Below are positions 61,099 to 64,000 of a stretch of 64,000 nucleotides of DNA, piece after piece. A model generated the notes under the pieces. The model saw only the letters and a program-made list of their open reading frames with translations, did not search any database and was not told the DNA's origin. Source of the DNA: an uncultured Bacilli bacterium. Lineage in GTDB: Bacteria; Bacillota_I; Bacilli_A; RF39; UBA660. Position 1 is the first letter of the stretch. Every line of letters begins with the position of its first letter. Both the position numbers and the translations under genes were made by a program. The DNA is taken from contig CASTSB010000001.1 in NCBI GenBank assembly GCA_949451605.1, positions 147,685 to 211,684 of the forward strand, written 5' to 3'.

Positions 61099-61710
61099 TT
61101 ATTTTTCACTATTTTTTAAATTTTCTCTCATTAAATCGCCAATTACTTTTTCTAATCTTTTATTAGCATCTTCTAATGATTCATTCTTTTTTACTTTAAA
61201 TGGTTTACCAAACCTTACTACTAAGTTTTTACTTCTGAATTTATAGTCTCCGGTAACTCCAAATGGTACTAAATAAGAATCTGTTTTTTGTGCCATAGAA
61301 ACTGCGCCGAATTTAAATGGAAGTAAAAATTTATCTGTTTTATTTCTTGTTCCTTCGGGAAATAGACCTAAGGCAAATCCGTTTTCTAGAACTTCTAAAG
61401 CAGCACTTTTAGCATTTTCATCCTTTATACTTCGGTTTACTGGAATACAGCCAACCATTTTAAAGAACCAAGCAAATTTTCCGTCAAAGTATTCTTTTTT
61501 AGCCATGTAATGAATAGGTCTTTTTGTAGAAATTATACATGAGCATTGATCCATTACATGTTTATGATTTCCTACAACTAAGATAGAATCCGTTTTAGGG
61601 ATGTTTTCTTTTCCAATTATTTTTGGATTATAATATAGTTTATAAATTGGTCCTAAAATGGGTCTTAGTATTCTATAGATATACATTTTTTCTTTTTTTG
61701 TTGTTTTCAT
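61099..61710 (-). CDS. 1-acylglycerol-3-phosphate acyltransferase family protein (PlsC-like)
   Basis: A 203-residue membrane-associated acyltransferase. GNHKHVMDQ holds the HX4D catalytic motif (about residue 43), and LFPEGTRNKTD the acceptor-binding FPEGTR motif (about 118). VPFGVTGDYKF is the late block. It adds a second acyl chain to make phosphatidic acid. The start at 61710 follows CAGGTG. It lies directly after a paralogous gene, a tandem duplication. Confidence 0.85.
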   Translation of the reverse strand: MKTTKKEKMYIYRILRPILGPIYKLYYNPKIIGKENIPKTDSILVVGNHKHVMDQCSCIISTKRPIHYMAKKEYFDGKFAWFFKMVGCIPVNRSIKDENAKSAALEVLENGFALGLFPEGTRNKTDKFLLPFKFGAVSMAQKTDSYLVPFGVTGDYKFRSKNLVVRFGKPFKVKKNESLEDANKRLEKVIGDLMRENLKNSEK

Positions 61711-61714
61711 TTTA

Positions 61715-62287
61715 TCACCTGCTTTTAAGAAGTACTTTTTTGATATCATTCATTAATTTTTCGTTTTCAATATCTACTTCTTTTGTAACTTTTCTTCCCT
61801 TTAAAAATTCTATTTTTATTGATTTTTTAAATAGTTTGTATTTTCCTGTAATAACAAATGGAACTAATATTGCCTTAGATTCTTTGCTCATCTTAATGGC
61901 TCCCTTTTTAAAAGGCATTATTATATCATCTGTTCTATTAATTGTTCCTTCAGGAAAAATACCAATACAATAATCATTTTTTAAGCATTCTATAGCACTT
62001 TCTAATGCCTTTCCATCATGGACTTTTCTGTTTACTGGAATTGCTCCCATACTCTTAACAATTGGTTTTGTAAAACCTTTAAATAATTCTATTTTTGCTA
62101 AAAAATGGATCTGTCTTTTAGAAACTGCAACTAGCATAATCGGGTCTAGCTGCTTAGTATGATTGCCTGCTAATACTATAGGCCCTGTAGTAGGAATGTT
62201 TTCAAGTCCTACTACAGTTGGTCTATATAATATATAGAATAATCCTTTAACTATTGGCCTTACTATTTTATAAAATATTGTTTCCAT
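61715..62287 (-). CDS. 1-acylglycerol-3-phosphate acyltransferase family protein (PlsC-like)
   Basis: A 190-residue paralogue of the next gene, with GNHTKQLDP (HX4D, about residue 42) and IFPEGTINRTD (about 114). The hydrophobic N-terminus (IVRPIVKGLFYILYRP) sits at the membrane surface. The two copies share domain order; the third motif here is FPEGTIN rather than FPEGTRN, i.e. the conserved Arg is replaced by Ile. That may alter acceptor use. The genes are separated by 4 bases. The ribosome site is weak. Confidence 0.83.
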   Translation of the reverse strand: METIFYKIVRPIVKGLFYILYRPTVVGLENIPTTGPIVLAGNHTKQLDPIMLVAVSKRQIHFLAKIELFKGFTKPIVKSMGAIPVNRKVHDGKALESAIECLKNDYCIGIFPEGTINRTDDIIMPFKKGAIKMSKESKAILVPFVITGKYKLFKKSIKIEFLKGRKVTKEVDIENEKLMNDIKKVLLKSR

Positions 62288-62354
62288 ATCTACATTATCA
62301 ATCTTTAAGAAATCATATGATTGATTCCTTTCTTTTATTTATGATTTTATTATA

Positions 62355-64000
62355 CTAGTTTCCTATAGTAATTTCAAATGGGGAGTCTTCTGTTCCTTCT
62401 CCACTTACTATTTTTGTATTTGCTTTTAAATTTATTACTGGACGCATTCCATAACTACTATTATAATTTCCATATGCTAAATAACCTGTATTAGAATAAT
62501 AATAAATATAATTACTATTTATCCAAGAATAATAAGGTGAGCTTGTTAAATACGTTGAAGGATAAGATAAATAGCTAAGTTTATTACCAGGAGTAGAGCT
62601 TGCAGTTATTCCAGCCATTTGTATTTCATCTGTTGTAGGTAATCCTATTGGATAATCCAATTTACCATTTCCATTATCTAGAGATATAGTAAATTTATCA
62701 TTGTCATTTGGACACTTTAATTTTGGATTATTAGAAGTTACTCTACTATATGGTCCATAGTAAATTACATTTTTAAATTGTTGATAATAATTAGAATTAT
62801 TAGATCTATCATTACAAAATATGCTATCAGTTAAATAATTTGATAAAGAATTATTGTTAATATCTTTTTTACTTTCTATATTTGTTGTATACCAATTTTC
62901 TAAGTTTTCTAAAACTTTAGACTTCTTTATATTTTTAACTGCATTTTCATATGAATCTGAATTAACTGCAAAATAATTAAAATAGACTGAATAATATATA
63001 TTATTAGGATTATCTGCATTTTGCTTATCACTATTTATCTTATATAAATATGTACAATAGTTTAAAGTGCTCATGCAAGTATAAATATACCCGTTATTTA
63101 TTACATCTTCTCTTAAATCTTTATATAGGCCAGTTACAGAATTACCTTCTGACTGATCTAAATAGAATTTTTTATCTTCTTTATTATATGTATATCCTTT
63201 AGAATAAATATATTTATAGCTATTTGATATATTACTATTATATAAGGTTGAACTTGAATTTGTACCAATATAAGGTTCTTCTGAAAAATTGTCGTCATTA
63301 TACATAAAACCTAAATATGTTGGATCATATGTTTTAAAAGTATTAAAAACTGTTGAAGCAGCACTTGGTGAATCTAGCACCTTTCCATAATAAATCATTC
63401 TTATTGTACCATCACCATTTACTCTGATTATTTTCCAATAAAAATCTCCAAATTTTACTATATTCCCTTTTACAGCACCTCTATAGTAGTAACTTGTTCC
63501 TAAATCATCTTCTTGTGCATACATTCCTGTATCTGTTCCATCATATTCGTTTATTTTATTATTAATATTATATTTTGTAACAGTATAAGTCTTATTTTCA
63601 TATGTAAAGTAATCATCTTCTCTAGTAGTTACATCTACATCTACTGAAACTATTCTATAAAGTTGAGAGCATGAAGTATTTCCCATTGGGTTACATGCAT
63701 AATATGTATTATTTTCAAAATCTAAATCTTCATATTGAACGTATGCCAAAGCATTTACTAAACTAAATTGTCCAGTAGTTTTATTAAGCTTATAGCTCGT
63801 AGCTATTTTATTATTTGTTCTAGAATAAAATCCATTATTTGATTTATATCTTGTAATCACAGAAGATCTTGTTGTTGTTGACACTTTAGCAGATTCTTTT
63901 GCTGTAAAACTTACTAGTGGGCTAATTTGATTTAATACAGGATTGCCTTTTTCTTCTATCTTAGTTTTTGCTAAAGCAATGTTTGCTGTACGTGCTTCTT
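62355..64000 (-). CDS. Tyr/Asn-rich DUF6273-like surface protein, 5' end outside window
   Basis: The frame is open to the right edge, so the true start is outside; 548 codons are visible. The recurrent surface-protein pattern is present: KFGDFYWKIIRVNGDGTIRM near the centre-left, LPTTDEIQMAGI before the end and SSYGMRPVINLKANTKIVSG, GTEDSPFEI at the C-terminus. This is the usual layout of DUF6273-like extracellular proteins of gut Firmicutes. Tyr and Asn are very abundant (YKYIYSKGYTYNKEDKKF). Cysteines occur in pairs (CNPMGNTSC, CMSTLNYC). Probably secreted; the signal peptide is outside the window. Confidence 0.6.
   Translation of the reverse strand, partial: EARTANIALAKTKIEEKGNPVLNQISPLVSFTAKESAKVSTTTRSSVITRYKSNNGFYSRTNNKIATSYKLNKTTGQFSLVNALAYVQYEDLDFENNTYYACNPMGNTSCSQLYRIVSVDVDVTTREDDYFTYENKTYTVTKYNINNKINEYDGTDTGMYAQEDDLGTSYYYRGAVKGNIVKFGDFYWKIIRVNGDGTIRMIYYGKVLDSPSAASTVFNTFKTYDPTYLGFMYNDDNFSEEPYIGTNSSSTLYNSNISNSYKYIYSKGYTYNKEDKKFYLDQSEGNSVTGLYKDLREDVINNGYIYTCMSTLNYCTYLYKINSDKQNADNPNNIYYSVYFNYFAVNSDSYENAVKNIKKSKVLENLENWYTTNIESKKDINNNSLSNYLTDSIFCNDRSNNSNYYQQFKNVIYYGPYSRVTSNNPKLKCPNDNDKFTISLDNGNGKLDYPIGLPTTDEIQMAGITASSTPGNKLSYLSYPSTYLTSSPYYSWINSNYIYYYSNTGYLAYGNYNSSYGMRPVINLKANTKIVSGEGTEDSPFEITIGN

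Overview
The window is AT-rich, densely packed bacterial chromosome in a Gram-positive style: strong AAGGAGG-type ribosome sites, intrinsic terminators after most units, sigma-A-like promoters. A GerA-family spore germination protein and CotF-like coat proteins point to an endospore-forming Bacillota lineage. Low GC, DUF285/BspA repeat proteins, TasA-like anchors and many short uncharacterised membrane proteins resemble uncultured gut Firmicutes. Exact taxonomy is inference. One tRNA and no rRNA, transposase, phage structural gene or CRISPR array was seen.

Layout. 1-9.7 kb: an incomplete MMPL/RND exporter with a giant repeat-filled loop, a YcxB-like protein, a TtcA-like thiolase, a NagZ-type glycosidase with a DMT transporter, and small proteins. 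9.7-13.6 kb: one operon of SDR oxidoreductase, queuosine-precursor transporter, CopZ and CopA. 13.6-18.8 kb: cation/Ca antiporter, lactate dehydrogenase, XRE regulator, and an ORF6N-PLD-like protein preceded by a compact structured RNA and terminator, then RlmD. 18.9-20.7 kb: reduced germination pair. 20.7-31 kb: overlapping minus-strand genes (pentapeptide, DUF3006, ComEC-like hydrolase, S51 peptidase, DUF4186, YiiX-like hydrolase, lipid kinase, heterodimeric ABC exporter, YugP-type protease). 31-38 kb: three secreted proteins sharing a TasA/camelysin-like N-terminus, two carrying long DUF285 arrays. 38-42.8 kb: a four-gene MoxR/VWA machine. 42.8-50.5 kb: GIY-YIG, FolD, MntP, thioredoxin-like protein, MnmA and small proteins. 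50.5-54.8 kb: HEPN-like, GDPD, VanZ and DUF5131 proteins. 55-64 kb: tRNA-Thr, HisRS with a histidine leader-peptide attenuator, coat proteins, DUF1003, hydrolase, two PlsC acyltransferases and a partial tyrosine-rich surface protein.

Strongest candidates for undescribed biology: (1) the MoxR operon (38.0-42.8 kb), with two active-looking AAA+ ATPases (one fused to a DUF6273-like domain), an AAA-like subunit lacking a P-loop, and a metallopeptidase-VWA protein; (2) the hisS leader, with a consensus promoter, a 20-codon His-rich peptide, competing hairpins and a terminator; (3) the pseudoknot-plus-terminator RNA before the ORF6N gene; (4) two genes that appear to start at AUU behind good ribosome sites; (5) TasA-like domains fused to DUF285 arrays; (6) a nine-repeat loop in an MMPL exporter. 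All calls come from reading the sequence; no database search was run.
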